Assembly (NCBI GenBank): GCA_016715115.1
Contig: JADKBM010000001.1
Coordinates: 310,001-374,000, forward strand
DNA: 64,000 nucleotides
Origin: Acidobacteriota bacterium
GTDB taxonomy: Bacteria; Acidobacteriota; Blastocatellia; Pyrinomonadales; Pyrinomonadaceae
Reading direction: 5' to 3'
This document shows positions 35,318 through 47,367 of the stretch, piece by piece; positions within the stretch are counted from its first letter, which is position 1, and every line of letters begins with the position of its first letter. Position numbers and translations under genes: made by a program. The notes under the pieces are model-generated. The model ran no database searches. It was not told the DNA's origin and saw only the letters and a program-made list of their open reading frames with translations.

Positions 35318-38300
35318 CTATCCAATGTCCTGCATTCGCAAGACGATCAGCGTCGCAAAAAACAAAAAGAAGAACATCAACATCAGGACGACCTGATTCA
35401 ACACTTCGTCCATCCAGGGATGAAGGAAGTTGACGTAGGTGCTTAGATTCTTGTCAACCTTCGTCGGGTTGTCGATCGTCGGCTCCTTATCGAGTTTCGG
35501 CATATCCGGCGGCGACTTTCCGACCGCCAGATTGTCCTTCATCTTGTCTTCGTAATCGTCGATCTTCTTTTCCTGCTTTTTCTTGTAATCCTTGATCTTT
35601 TCGCGCGAATCCTCGATCAGTTTGTCGTTCTGCGCCTCGACCCAATCGTAATAGCCCTTGCCGTTGGTCTTGCCTTTCGGGTCCGCGCCTTCGGGCTCGA
35701 GCGTGTCGAGCGTCGAAAAGCGCTTCATCGCGTCAAACGACCAGGTTGCCGGCATTATCAGTCCGGCGACCTTGTTCATCCCGCTCGGCACACCGACCAG
35801 TCCCGAAAAGAGGATCTGCGGGATGAGAATCAAAGGGACGAGCGACGTCGCCATTTCACCCGTGCTGACAAGCGCCGAGATAAGAAGCCCGAGCGCGATC
35901 CCGACGCTCGCCGTGATCAGCATTACCCAAAGCTGCGGGATTCCCAAAAGCTCTCCGGGCATCGGCATCAGATCGACGAGATCGAGCAATTTCAACGGCA
36001 CGAACAGCATCATACACTGCAGCCCGACGATGATCCCGAGGACGAAGATCTTCGACCCCACATACGGCAGAAGCCCCAGATTGACCATTCGCTCGCGATT
36101 GTAAACGGCGCGTTCGCGAATGATCTCGCGCGCCGAAACCGAGGTCCCGAACCAGACCGCGACGAGCGACATCACGAAGTACGCAAAATCGCGAGGCTGG
36201 TTTTCGCCCATCACGAAATACGTCAAAACGGCGATGATCGGCGCCTGCGCGAAAAGAATGAAAAGATTGAGCTTGTCGCGGAACAGGACTTCCCAGTAAC
36301 GGCGCGAAAGCGTCAGGAACTGCCGGATCCCGCCGAAGACTCCCAAACGCCGCTTTTTCTGAACGCCCTGCGACTGCAGCGTTCCAAGCTGCTTGAGCGG
36401 CTCGAAAACGTTCTTCTGGAATTGCGGCGTCTTCAAGAACTTCTGCTTCCATTCTTCGGCGACCTGTTCGTCGGCCTGTTGCGTACTTCCGCCGCTCGCC
36501 ACGATCTGTGCGATCGGTTCCTCAAGCTTGTCGTAGAGTTCCTTGAAACTCGACGCGCCGAGATGCTTGAGCGCTTCGTCCGGCTTTCCGTAAAACGCCA
36601 GTTTCCCGCGCATCAGGAGCACGATCTTGTCGAACAATTTGACGTTCTCCATCGCGTGCGTCGTCAGGATCACGGTCCGCCCAGACTCGGCGATCTGTCG
36701 GAAAAGCTTCATGATCTTTTCCTCGGTGGCCGGATCGAGACCCGACGTCGGCTCGTCGAGAAAGATGACCGACGGTTTCGTGATCAGTTCGACGGCGATC
36801 GAAACACGTTTGCGCTGGCCGCCCGAAAGTTGGTTGATCGGGACATTGCGGCGCTCGCTGAGACCGGTCACGTCCATCACCTCGTCGATGATCTGGTCGA
36901 TCTCTGATCGCGAAACGTCGCCCGAAAGCCGCAGTTTCGCAACGTAATAAAGCGTTCGGTAGACCGTCAGCTCACGGTGGATGATGTCGTCCTGCGGAAC
37001 GTAACCGATCGACTGCTTGAGCGAATCGAGATGCTCGTAAAGGTCGAGATTGTTGATCAGGACACTGCCGCCCGAAGCCGGCCGCATTCCGTTGAGCGCG
37101 TCCATAAACGTCGATTTTCCGGCGCCCGACGGCCCGAGAAGTCCGACGAATTCATTCGGCAGGATCGACAACGAAACATTGTCAAGAAGCCGGATCATCC
37201 CGCCGCCCGAACGATTCTTGACGTCTTTGGTGATATTCACCGAGTCGATCCGCGTTTTCGAACGTGTGTCGAAAACACCGATATTGTTCGCCTGATCGAC
37301 CTGGATCAGAAACGAACCGATCTGGACGTTGTCATTCGGAAAGACGCCCTGCCGCGAGATCCGTGTGCCGTTGACGTAAACGCCGTTCGTCGAATTGAGG
37401 TCCTCGATGACGATTCCCGAGCCGGTCTGCAACAATCTTGCGTGGTGATTCGAGATCTGCAGCCCGTCGAGCCGGATGTCGCAATTTTCTGCACGGCCGA
37501 TCGACAGTTCCTGTTTCGCCGCGAAGTTGAGCGTCATCAGAAGCGTCGGCTGGCTCGCTTCGGCGAGCGAGACCTTTTGCGACAGATCGCCAACCTTCGC
37601 GACGATCGTTTTCGATCCGACGGATTCGACGAAATTCGATAGATCGCCGGCCTGGGCGGACGCGACCGCGCGTTGTCCGGCAAGACTCGCGCCTTTCGGA
37701 GCCTGGCGCGTCGGCGAATTGAAACGCACGATCGGCCCGCCCAATCCAAGCGTGATCTCGTCGTTGTGATATATGGGGGTTTGCGCCGAAATCCGGACGT
37801 CATTGACGAGTGTGCCGTTGAAACTGTTATTGTCGTTCAGCAGATAGATGCCGTTGTTTTCGATGATCTGCGCGTGTTTGCGCGAAACCATCACGGCGTC
37901 GGGTTCGAAGACGATGTCGCACGACGGATCGCGGCCGAGCCAGATCTGCGGTTTCGTTATCGGATACGGAGCCGAATGAACCGTTGATTTTACGAAGTCC
38001 AATTGCGCCCGCCCGGTTGTCGTTACCGGCGGCGGCGTCTGGCTTGCGGCCTGAACGGGCACGGGAACCGGCGTCGGCTGAATCTGACTCGGCGTTGCGC
38101 TCATCGGCCCGGCGGAGACCTCGAACCAAACGACCCGCAGCGTCGGACCTTGCGTACCGAATTGAAGTTTGTCGCCGATCGCGACCGGGTGCGGTTGCGA
38201 CACACGCTGGCCGTTGGCGTAGGTTCCGTACGACGAATTCAGGTCGCACAGATACCATTGGCCGCCTTCCCAACGAATTTCGGCGTGCTTGCGGGATACC

Positions 38301-38422
38301 ATCGGGAACCGTGCGCTGTCGTACACAATCTGGCAATCAACCTGATCGCGGCCGACGCGAACCACGCTTTGGCTATATGATTTTTCGGACGAACCACCGT
38401 CGTCAGCAAGAACTATTTTCAT
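35318..38422 (-). CDS. ABC-2 type (ABCG-like) exporter with three FHA domains
   Basis: This 1034-aa protein holds three FHA domains that bind phosphothreonine: ~1-98 (SRKH at 43), ~145-235 (SRKH at 180) and ~295-375 (SNHHA at 324), joined by Pro/Gln linkers. An ABC ATPase follows at ~395-640: Walker A GPSGAGKS at 430-437, signature LSGGQ at 532, Walker B SVIFLDEP at 551. The C-terminal ABC-2 membrane domain (~730-1030) has about six helices and a charged Lys/Asp-rich coiled insert at ~925-985. All parts of a half transporter are in one chain. Phosphorylation control by a Ser/Thr kinase is inferred. Confidence 0.93.
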   Translation of the reverse strand: MKIVLADDGGSSEKSYSQSVVRVGRDQVDCQIVYDSARFPMVSRKHAEIRWEGGQWYLCDLNSSYGTYANGQRVSQPHPVAIGDKLQFGTQGPTLRVVWFEVSAGPMSATPSQIQPTPVPVPVQAASQTPPPVTTTGRAQLDFVKSTVHSAPYPITKPQIWLGRDPSCDIVFEPDAVMVSRKHAQIIENNGIYLLNDNNSFNGTLVNDVRISAQTPIYHNDEITLGLGGPIVRFNSPTRQAPKGASLAGQRAVASAQAGDLSNFVESVGSKTIVAKVGDLSQKVSLAEASQPTLLMTLNFAAKQELSIGRAENCDIRLDGLQISNHHARLLQTGSGIVIEDLNSTNGVYVNGTRISRQGVFPNDNVQIGSFLIQVDQANNIGVFDTRSKTRIDSVNITKDVKNRSGGGMIRLLDNVSLSILPNEFVGLLGPSGAGKSTFMDALNGMRPASGGSVLINNLDLYEHLDSLKQSIGYVPQDDIIHRELTVYRTLYYVAKLRLSGDVSRSEIDQIIDEVMDVTGLSERRNVPINQLSGGQRKRVSIAVELITKPSVIFLDEPTSGLDPATEEKIMKLFRQIAESGRTVILTTHAMENVKLFDKIVLLMRGKLAFYGKPDEALKHLGASSFKELYDKLEEPIAQIVASGGSTQQADEQVAEEWKQKFLKTPQFQKNVFEPLKQLGTLQSQGVQKKRRLGVFGGIRQFLTLSRRYWEVLFRDKLNLFILFAQAPIIAVLTYFVMGENQPRDFAYFVMSLVAVWFGTSVSAREIIRERAVYNRERMVNLGLLPYVGSKIFVLGIIVGLQCMMLFVPLKLLDLVDLMPMPGELLGIPQLWVMLITASVGIALGLLISALVSTGEMATSLVPLILIPQILFSGLVGVPSGMNKVAGLIMPATWSFDAMKRFSTLDTLEPEGADPKGKTNGKGYYDWVEAQNDKLIEDSREKIKDYKKKQEKKIDDYEDKMKDNLAVGKSPPDMPKLDKEPTIDNPTKVDKNLSTYVNFLHPWMDEVLNQVVLMLMFFFLFFATLIVLRMQDIG

Positions 38423-38551
38423 TGATGTTTTCGAACGATCTGGAGTACGAACAATTCTAGCCTAATTGCGCTGAATGCAAAAACGCGGTGACCGTTAGCT
38501 TGTTCTTCGCCTGTGCTTGCCCGCCCGCTCACGCTCACCTTAAGGACTCAG

Positions 38552-38668
38552 TCCCTTTTGCCCTTTTCCTTTTTCCTTTTTCCCTTTTCCCTGTTGCCCT
38601 TTTCCTTTTCCCTTTTGCCCTTTTTCCCTTTTCCTTTTGCCCTTTTACCTTTTCCCTTTTGCCCTTCT
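38552..38668. repeat. Polypyrimidine/polypurine low-complexity tract
   Basis: About 117 bases on the + strand are almost pure C and T, made of CCCTTTT-like blocks (CCTTTTTCC, CCCTTTTGCC). It sits between the M19 dipeptidase stop and the FHA-ABC start, so its transcript on the - strand would be AAAAGGG-rich. It has no coding content. Confidence 0.85.
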
Positions 38669-39976
38669 CTACCCTTTCCCACGTTGAAGCCGTTTGGCAA
38701 CCTTCTGGACATCGTCCAGGACGCGGAGCAGATTGCCGCTCCAGAGTTGTCCGATCTGTTTTTTCGTGTAGCCGCGGCGGACGAGTTCGATCGTCACGTT
38801 GAGCGCTTCGGAAGCATCGTCGAACCCCTCGACACCACCGCCGCCGTCGAAGTCCGAGCTGATCCCGACGTGGTCGATCCCGATCTTTTTGACCAGGTAA
38901 TCGATATGGTCCACAAAATCCTTGATGTTGACATCGGGGGCTTTGTCCTTCAGACGCGCGTTGATGATCGGCCGCGCCTTGACGCGAAAGGCCGCCATCT
39001 TCTCCATATACGCGCTGCGGTCGGCTTCAGGCAGTTTCATCACATCGGCGCGTTCCATCATTTTGATTCCTTCGGCGACGGCAAGTTCGCGCATAATCTC
39101 GTTCGTCAGTTTCGAACGCAGTTCGCTTTTCTCTTTGTGAACGTAACTGCGAAAAGCGACGGCCTGCACGACACCGCCGTTTTTGCGGATCGCTTCGAGC
39201 TGTTCGTCGTCGAGATTCCGGCTGTGGTCGCACAACGCGCGGGCACCGGAGTGGGAAGCGATGACCGGAGCTTTCGACAGCGCGATCGACTGCAGATTCG
39301 CCTGCTTCGAGGGATGTGAAAGATCGATCATAATTCCCCATTTGTTCATCTCGCCGATCGCCTTTTTGCCGAGCTCGCTGAGCCCGTTATGAAGCCACTT
39401 TCCGTCGCGCTCTCCGGTGTTCGAATCCGCCAACTGGCTGTGGCCGTTGTGCGCGAGTGACATATAACGCGCGCCGCGTTCGGCGAACTTGCGGATCAGC
39501 GAAAGATCGTTGCCGATCGGATAGCCGTTCTCGATCCCGATCATCGCCACCAGCTTTCCGGACTTGACGATCCGGCGGACGTCCTTCGATGTTCGCGCAA
39601 GTTCGATCTTGCCAGGCGCGATCTTCTGCGTCAGACGGTCGATGGCGTCGAATTTGTCGATCGCGTTCTCGTAGGCCTTTTTGTAGGCTGCGTCGTTGAG
39701 TTCGCCCTGTCCGGTATAAACGATCATCCACGACACGTCGAGGCCGCCGGCGATCATTTTGGGCAAATTGACCTGCGTCGGCAGATCCTGCGTGTAATTC
39801 CTGGTATCCGTAAAGTTGCGCGTATCGATATCGTTATGTGTGTCGAGCGTGATGATAGCCGCGTGGATCTTCTTGGCTTTCGCGACGATCTCGGCCTCGG
39901 ACATCGTCTTTTGCGATACTCCGGAAACGGGCAAAAGGACGGCAATCAGTACGAGCAGCGACAGTATTCTTTTCAT
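38669..39976 (-). CDS. Exported M19 membrane dipeptidase
   Basis: A 435-aa renal-dipeptidase-type zinc peptidase. A signal peptide (1-21) precedes the barrel. Metal-binding motifs are 'LDTHNDI' (His47, Asp49), 'GIENGYP' (Glu149), 'MIDLSHPS' (His221) and 'VIASHSGARALCDHSRNL' (His242), with 'GISSDFDGGGG' near the C-terminus. It should hydrolyse dipeptides, including D-residue or dehydro-dipeptides, in the periplasm. It is followed by a polypurine tract. Confidence 0.93.
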   Translation of the reverse strand: MKRILSLLVLIAVLLPVSGVSQKTMSEAEIVAKAKKIHAAIITLDTHNDIDTRNFTDTRNYTQDLPTQVNLPKMIAGGLDVSWMIVYTGQGELNDAAYKKAYENAIDKFDAIDRLTQKIAPGKIELARTSKDVRRIVKSGKLVAMIGIENGYPIGNDLSLIRKFAERGARYMSLAHNGHSQLADSNTGERDGKWLHNGLSELGKKAIGEMNKWGIMIDLSHPSKQANLQSIALSKAPVIASHSGARALCDHSRNLDDEQLEAIRKNGGVVQAVAFRSYVHKEKSELRSKLTNEIMRELAVAEGIKMMERADVMKLPEADRSAYMEKMAAFRVKARPIINARLKDKAPDVNIKDFVDHIDYLVKKIGIDHVGISSDFDGGGGVEGFDDASEALNVTIELVRRGYTKKQIGQLWSGNLLRVLDDVQKVAKRLQRGKG

Positions 39977-40171
39977 AGTCCGACTAGGTTATTGCAGAAC
40001 CGTTTCCGAGGCAAATCTTCGCGCGACTTCCTGGGAACTTCACCTTTTGCACTCCGATGACCCGTTTCCCACGCGGAATCCGTTTCTCAAAGCGGAGGAA
40101 CAGTTTTGAGGAACCGGTTATCATCGGATTTCTGGACGCGATCCGAAACAAGTGCGAAACTGGAAAGCAAT

Positions 40172-40609
40172 ATGAAGACAATTTTGATTTTTGCATTAAT
40201 GATGACCGGACTGGTCTTTATCTCGCCGCGCGCCGCGTTAGCCTGCAGTTGCCAGTTGAGCCCCAAGCCGCTCAAAACGCAGGTCAAGCAAGCCTTTGGC
40301 GCGAGTGCAGCGATCTTTTCCGGTGAAGTGCTCGACATCAGTCGCGATCCGAATAGCGAGGGCCGGTTGCTCGTCAAGATCAAAGTCACCGAGAACTGGA
40401 AAGGCAAGACCGCGGCCGAAGTGCTGATCTCGACGGAGGAACAGTCTTCGATGTGCGGATACACATTCGAAGTCGGCAATACCTATTTGATTTACGCATA
40501 CGGCTCGAACGCCGCCGGCCTCAGCACGACAAACTGCTCGCGAACCGCCCGACGCGCCGATAACCAAGACATCGCGTTCCTCAAAAAACTCAAGCCCAAG
40601 AAAGGTTGA
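40172..40609 (+). CDS. Secreted TIMP/NTR-like protein
   Basis: A ~145-aa protein with a signal peptide (1-23) ending at 'AALA', after which the mature chain starts 'CSCQ'. The Cys-x-Cys start, the 'ASAAIFSGEVLDI' strand, 'VTENWKGKTAAEVLIST', a Cys pair ('SSMCGYTF', 'TTNCSRTARR') and the end 'DIAFLKKLKPKKG' match the tissue-inhibitor-of-metalloproteinase (NTR) domain in bacteria. Binding or inhibition of a protease is possible but not shown. I use the ATG at 40172, with GGAAAG upstream. A second protein of this kind lies at 54217-55312 with a frameshift. Confidence 0.85.
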   Translation: MKTILIFALMMTGLVFISPRAALACSCQLSPKPLKTQVKQAFGASAAIFSGEVLDISRDPNSEGRLLVKIKVTENWKGKTAAEVLISTEEQSSMCGYTFEVGNTYLIYAYGSNAAGLSTTNCSRTARRADNQDIAFLKKLKPKKG

Positions 40610-40684
40610 AAACAATCCGGAACCGCGCACGGAGTATGGAGGCACGGCCGCAGAGCGGTCGGCGCGCCCCGATCGCAGTGAACT

Positions 40685-42682
40685 TTAATTTTGTCCCAGC
40701 ACCCGCCGCAGATTGTTCTGCGCGGGAGTGAAATTCGGGTTGATCTGTAGCGCTTTCTGAAATTGCGCGGCCGCTTCCTGTTTCCGGTTCTGCTCGGCAT
40801 AGATCAGGCCGAGCGTGTTGTATGCTTCGGGCACGTTCGGATTCTTTCTGATCAATTCCTCAAGAATTCCGATTCCTTCCGCCGACCGGCCCGTCATATG
40901 AAGCGACAGCGCCAGATTGCGTTGCAAATCGGCATTGTTCGGCGCGAGCTCGGCAGCTTTCCTGAAAAACTCCGCCGAATGCGTGTAGCTCTTTTGCTTG
41001 ATCGCAGCCACCGCGAGGCTCGTGTAAGCATCGAGTAGTCGGTTCGCGTCGAAAAACTGGCCGTTGTCAATCTCGACCGCTGTTTTGAGATTCGCCGCGG
41101 CGGCGTCGAAATTGCTTTGATTCGTTTCGACAACCGCCAGGTTTGCGTAGGCAAGCACGAACTTCGGGTTCAGTTCGACCGCCTTTTGAAAATTCAGCTT
41201 CGCCTCCGCAAGTTTGTTCTGCTTGATCTGAACCGTCCCAAGGGTGTTGTAGGCGTCGGGCAGTTCGGGTTTCTCGCCGATCGCCGAAGAGCATTGCGCG
41301 GCAGCCTCGTCAAAGCGATTCTTTTTCTCGAGATAATTGCAGAAGTTGTTCTTGACGAGATAATTGTTCCCGGTAACCGAAAGGGTCCGCGTGTAAAGCG
41401 TTTCGCTCGTTTTCCAGAACGCCGCCTGACGGAACGACAGCGCCGTCGCGGCAAGCAGACAAATGCCGCAGATGACGGCGACAACGGTCCTGTTTAACCG
41501 AAGTCGCTCGAAGATCTCCGCGGCCATCCACACAACCAGGATCGACAGACCAACGTACGAGACGTATGTATACCGGTCGGCGAGCGCCTGTCGCCCGACC
41601 TGCAGGATGCCGATGACCGGAACGAGCGTCCCAAGAAACCAAAACCAACCGACGAACAGATACTTTCTTTCCCTGAGCTGCCACAGGCAAAGCACCGTAA
41701 CACCGACGAGCAGCACGATCGACGCCGCGATCTGCGCGGCGCCGAAATCACTCTCGAACGGATACCAAACGCCCAGATTCGCGGGATAAAAGAACATCGC
41801 GACATACTTCGCGTAAGAGACGACGCCGTTCAAAACACGGTCGCCCAGCGGAAACGTCTCGATCGATTGAATCGCGCCGCCCGCTTTCTGGGCAAAGACG
41901 GTAATGATCGATGAAACCAGGCTGAGGGCGAAAAAAGGTATCTTCTCTTTGACGAGCGGCAACAAACTGTCCGGCGTCCATTTGTCGAACCGCTCAAGCG
42001 CCCAGTAATCGAGAAGGATGAGCGTGAACGGCAGCGTCACGAGCATCGGTTTTGACGCCAGGCCGAGCGCGAAACATAAAACGGCGGCCCACAGAAGACC
42101 CGACCGTTTCTCATCCGAGGCCGACCGTGCGTATTTCAGATAGAACCAGGTCGTCAAAAGCCAGAACAGGGTTGAAAGAACGTCTTTGCGCTCGGCGATC
42201 CACGCGACCGATTCGACGTGCGCCGGATGGACCGCGAAGATCGCGGCGACGACCGCGCTTTTCCAAAAAGCCTTGGTCAGTTTGTTGACGACGACGAAGA
42301 GCAGGATCGAATTGACAATGTGAAAAATGACGTTTACGGCGTGATGCCCGGCCGGCTCGACACCGAAAAGACTCGTATCGATCTGGTGCGAGATCCAAGT
42401 CAGCGGATGCCAGTTGGCGACGTGAAACGCCGTCAGCGCCCATTTTAGATTTGTAAGACTGAACCCGCCCGAGACGAACGGATTTTCGTAAATATAGACA
42501 TCATCGTCGAGATTGATGAAATCGAAACCGACGGTTTGAGCGTAAATCACCACGCAAACGACGGTGAGACCGGCCCAAACATAGTAGTTTGCGGTCAAAA
42601 CAGGACCGCGGGCGTGCTCACGTTCCGAGTCCTTTTCCGCGGCCTCCGGAGCGCTCGTCTTCGTGATCTTTCTTTTTGCCAT
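40685..42682 (-). CDS. TMTC-like membrane protein with TPR domain
   Basis: A ~665-aa protein. The N-terminal ~420 residues hold about ten membrane helices and the early loop 'FINLDDDVYIYENPFV', whose acidic cluster resembles the catalytic motif of GT-C mannosyltransferases such as PMT/TMTC. 'AIFAVHPAHVESVAWIAERKDVLSTLFWLL' is typical of the bacterial DUF1736/TMTC-like group. The C-terminal ~240 residues are five to six TPRs ('YNTLGTVQIKQNKLAEAKLNFQKAVELNPKF', split here by context). It may glycosylate exported proteins. I use the ATG at 42682 (MAKRKI). Confidence 0.87.
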   Translation of the reverse strand: MAKRKITKTSAPEAAEKDSEREHARGPVLTANYYVWAGLTVVCVVIYAQTVGFDFINLDDDVYIYENPFVSGGFSLTNLKWALTAFHVANWHPLTWISHQIDTSLFGVEPAGHHAVNVIFHIVNSILLFVVVNKLTKAFWKSAVVAAIFAVHPAHVESVAWIAERKDVLSTLFWLLTTWFYLKYARSASDEKRSGLLWAAVLCFALGLASKPMLVTLPFTLILLDYWALERFDKWTPDSLLPLVKEKIPFFALSLVSSIITVFAQKAGGAIQSIETFPLGDRVLNGVVSYAKYVAMFFYPANLGVWYPFESDFGAAQIAASIVLLVGVTVLCLWQLRERKYLFVGWFWFLGTLVPVIGILQVGRQALADRYTYVSYVGLSILVVWMAAEIFERLRLNRTVVAVICGICLLAATALSFRQAAFWKTSETLYTRTLSVTGNNYLVKNNFCNYLEKKNRFDEAAAQCSSAIGEKPELPDAYNTLGTVQIKQNKLAEAKLNFQKAVELNPKFVLAYANLAVVETNQSNFDAAAANLKTAVEIDNGQFFDANRLLDAYTSLAVAAIKQKSYTHSAEFFRKAAELAPNNADLQRNLALSLHMTGRSAEGIGILEELIRKNPNVPEAYNTLGLIYAEQNRKQEAAAQFQKALQINPNFTPAQNNLRRVLGQN

Positions 42683-42741
42683 TGCGCGATGTCGCAGTTT
42701 GAAATGAACCGCCCGAATACGGCCGGAAAACAAAAACTCCT

Positions 42742-43707
42742 CTATTCGGATTCCGGATCGACCTTCGGCGGTCGCCCGTCGGAATAAACGAAACTGTAAA
42801 ACCCGACCTGATCTCCGTAAATGACTAACGCGTCAAGCTTTTCGTTCCGCTCAAGTTCGGCAAGTTTTCCGATGATGAAATTCTGTTCCTCAGCCGTCAG
42901 ATGCTTGCGTTCGATAAAGAAAACACAGCCGGAAAGCCTTGGCGGAAGGGAGTCCTTCCCCATTACCTTGAACGACGTCGCGCTGACCTTGTTCAGATCG
43001 ATCTGGTAGTCCATCGAATAGGTCGCCGCTCCCAGCAAAAGCGGTCTGGCGAACTGTTTCTGATATGCCGCCGCGACTTCCTCGACGGTCTTCTTTGTTT
43101 CCGGGTTGACGAGCCTGAGCAGTCTGGTCCTGACGGCTTTCCGGTCCTGCGATTTGGTCAGGTCGTATTTGGTTCCGCCAAAATCGCTGGCGAGCTTTTC
43201 GAGCGTTCGGTACTTCGGAGAGTCGGAAGCCAGCGCAACGGATCCGCCTTCGAAGGTGAACGATGTAAACGGATCCTCGCTCGCGCCGATGTCGGCGAAC
43301 ACATAATCTTTGGTCGCTTCCGCAAGTTCCGCAAGTTCGCCGTTTTGGAGTTTTTCGGCGAGGTCCGAAAAATCCATCGGCAGGCGATAACCTCCGGCGA
43401 CCATCTCGGCGAGTTTCGCCTTTGGCTTGATCACTCCGTTGGAGGCGAGTTCCGGAGCGACCTCGAGTCCTTTCGGGTTCATACCGACCGGTGCGTTCCG
43501 GGGTTCCAATGCTTTTGCCTTTTGCGATTTCGAAAACTCGGGGTCGGCGTTTTTCTCAACAGTTGTTTTCAACGGATTCGCGTTCCCGTTTACGTTAACG
43601 GCGCGGTTCGAATCGTCGGATCGGTTGCTCTCGACGGCCGCAGGACCGCAGCCGATCGAAGTCATAACCGAAAGCGCCGCCGGCAATAGTGTATTAGCGA
43701 TTCTCAT
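42742..43707 (-). CDS. DUF5715-like lipoprotein with altered active-site region
   Basis: A 321-aa protein with a signal peptide ending in a possible lipobox ('SIGCG'). A disordered Asn/Lys region follows, and a C-terminal domain (~195-320) resembles DUF5715. That family looks like M15-type D-Ala-D-Ala peptidases and, as I remember it, carries 'PPHTSGCAFD' and a late His. Here the matching stretch is 'LPPRLSGCVFF' and the late His position reads 'VGFYSFVY'. The putative zinc ligands therefore appear to be lost. It may be a binding protein of the cell wall. The stop lies 59 bases upstream of the TMTC-like gene. Confidence 0.7.
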   Translation of the reverse strand: MRIANTLLPAALSVMTSIGCGPAAVESNRSDDSNRAVNVNGNANPLKTTVEKNADPEFSKSQKAKALEPRNAPVGMNPKGLEVAPELASNGVIKPKAKLAEMVAGGYRLPMDFSDLAEKLQNGELAELAEATKDYVFADIGASEDPFTSFTFEGGSVALASDSPKYRTLEKLASDFGGTKYDLTKSQDRKAVRTRLLRLVNPETKKTVEEVAAAYQKQFARPLLLGAATYSMDYQIDLNKVSATSFKVMGKDSLPPRLSGCVFFIERKHLTAEEQNFIIGKLAELERNEKLDALVIYGDQVGFYSFVYSDGRPPKVDPESE

Positions 43708-43928
43708 ATCGAAGATCTCCGTTGGCCGGCGCCGTCGACGGCCGTGCAGAAAAGCAATTGAACGGGAAAGCGTTTTCGAACGATGTTAGGTCCTATCGAT
43801 ATCAAAGTCAAAGATATTGCGCCGAATCGGCCGACAGCCGCGCGCAAAACGTGCGGCTCCAAACGGACGGCTTGACTCGCCGGCAATCGGCGGTTTCTTC
43901 GCCTTAGGATGATCACCCCGCAAAACTG

Positions 43929-43958
43929 TTGACCGCCGGTAAAGATGAGTAGTACTAT
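43929..43958 (+). promoter_or_regulatory. Candidate promoter upstream of the small ORF and S9 peptidase
   Basis: TTGACC (43929-43934) and TACTAT (43953-43958) are separated by 18 bases, a good sigma-70-type match. The rest of the 366-base gap (43708-44073) between the divergent DUF5715-like gene and this strand shows no gene. Confidence 0.45.
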
Positions 43959-44073
43959 GTTGGCGAATCATACTCGAATCGACCATTTGTTGCCGTTCGG
44001 TTTCCGACCCGTTCATAACGTCTTAATTCGTTTGATAGATACGACGAAGCACACCGAGGAGACCCGGCGACCG

Positions 44074-44265
44074 ATGAGAAAAACGACTGTACTTTCAGCG
44101 ATAACTTTGATGCTCTGCGTTCTCGTGGGATACGCCGCGTTTCAGGCGGCGAATCTCGTCAAGAATTTTGTCGGCGACCGTTTGAACGCTTGCCACTCGG
44201 AGACAGAACGCGGCTGCGGGCAGCGGAATTCGCTTTCGACCGAGCGCGGACCTCAGCGGCCGTGA
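44074..44265 (+). CDS. Possible small single-helix protein, unknown
   Basis: A 63-aa frame. It has one hydrophobic segment ('TVLSAITLMLCVLVGYAAFQAA') after a basic start (MRKT), then a short polar tail with two Cys. It lies ~110 bases after a good candidate promoter and ahead of the S9 peptidase. GAGGAG occurs upstream, at a spacing longer than ideal. I do not recognise the family, so it could be a real small membrane protein or a chance frame. Confidence 0.35.
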   Translation: MRKTTVLSAITLMLCVLVGYAAFQAANLVKNFVGDRLNACHSETERGCGQRNSLSTERGPQRP

Positions 44266-44436
44266 ACTGACGTCAGCAATTTTCGCCGGACCTGCGTTTC
44301 GCCGACCTGTTACGGCGAGTGCAGAGATTTTGCGCGAGTATCAGGCTTTGCATCCTTCGTTTCGCGACCGGGAATTTCCGATCGCATCGCTTGCTCCCGG
44401 AAACGGATCCGGGCCATCGCGAGGACCCCTTAAACC

Positions 44437-46923
<2,487 letters not shown>

Positions 46924-46950
46924 CCAACGTCGATATCGATCGAGACGATT

Positions 46951-47367
46951 CTAGATCCAGGGATTTAGAATCTCAACCCCGGTTTCTTTGAAATCGCCTA
47001 CGTTGCGGGTTACCAGAATGAGGTTATTTGCGATTGCGGTCGCGGCGATCAGCGAATCCATAAACGGCAGAACGAGTCCTTTCAACTCGAGCCGCGAAGT
47101 TGTTTCGCCCCAAACGAGCATTTCTTCGGTCCCGATTCCAAGGATGCGTCCGTGATAGCGGACGATGAGCGCTTGAAACCAGGTTTCGAGTTCCGCTCGT
47201 TTCCTGGACGACTCGAGTCTCGAAATGCCCTTTTGGATTTCGCCGAGAGTGACGACGCTCAAATAGAGCCGGTCCTCAAGCTGGCCTGAAAGCCACCGCA
47301 CTACTTTCGCTTCCGGCGTCCGCTTTCGGAATTCCGAGAAGATGCAGGTGTCGAGAAGGAAACTCAT
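46951..47367 (-). CDS. PIN-domain toxin (VapC family)
   Basis: A 138-aa PIN ribonuclease. All four acidic active-site residues are visible: Asp6 ('LLDTCIF'), Glu43 ('LGEIQKG'), Asp104 ('PFMDSLIAAT') and Asp125 ('TRNVGDF'). VapC toxins cleave tRNA or rRNA in the cytoplasm. The ATG shares one base with the stop of the antitoxin gene (TGATG), the usual coupled arrangement of antitoxin first and toxin second. Confidence 0.94.
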   Translation of the reverse strand: MSFLLDTCIFSEFRKRTPEAKVVRWLSGQLEDRLYLSVVTLGEIQKGISRLESSRKRAELETWFQALIVRYHGRILGIGTEEMLVWGETTSRLELKGLVLPFMDSLIAATAIANNLILVTRNVGDFKETGVEILNPWI

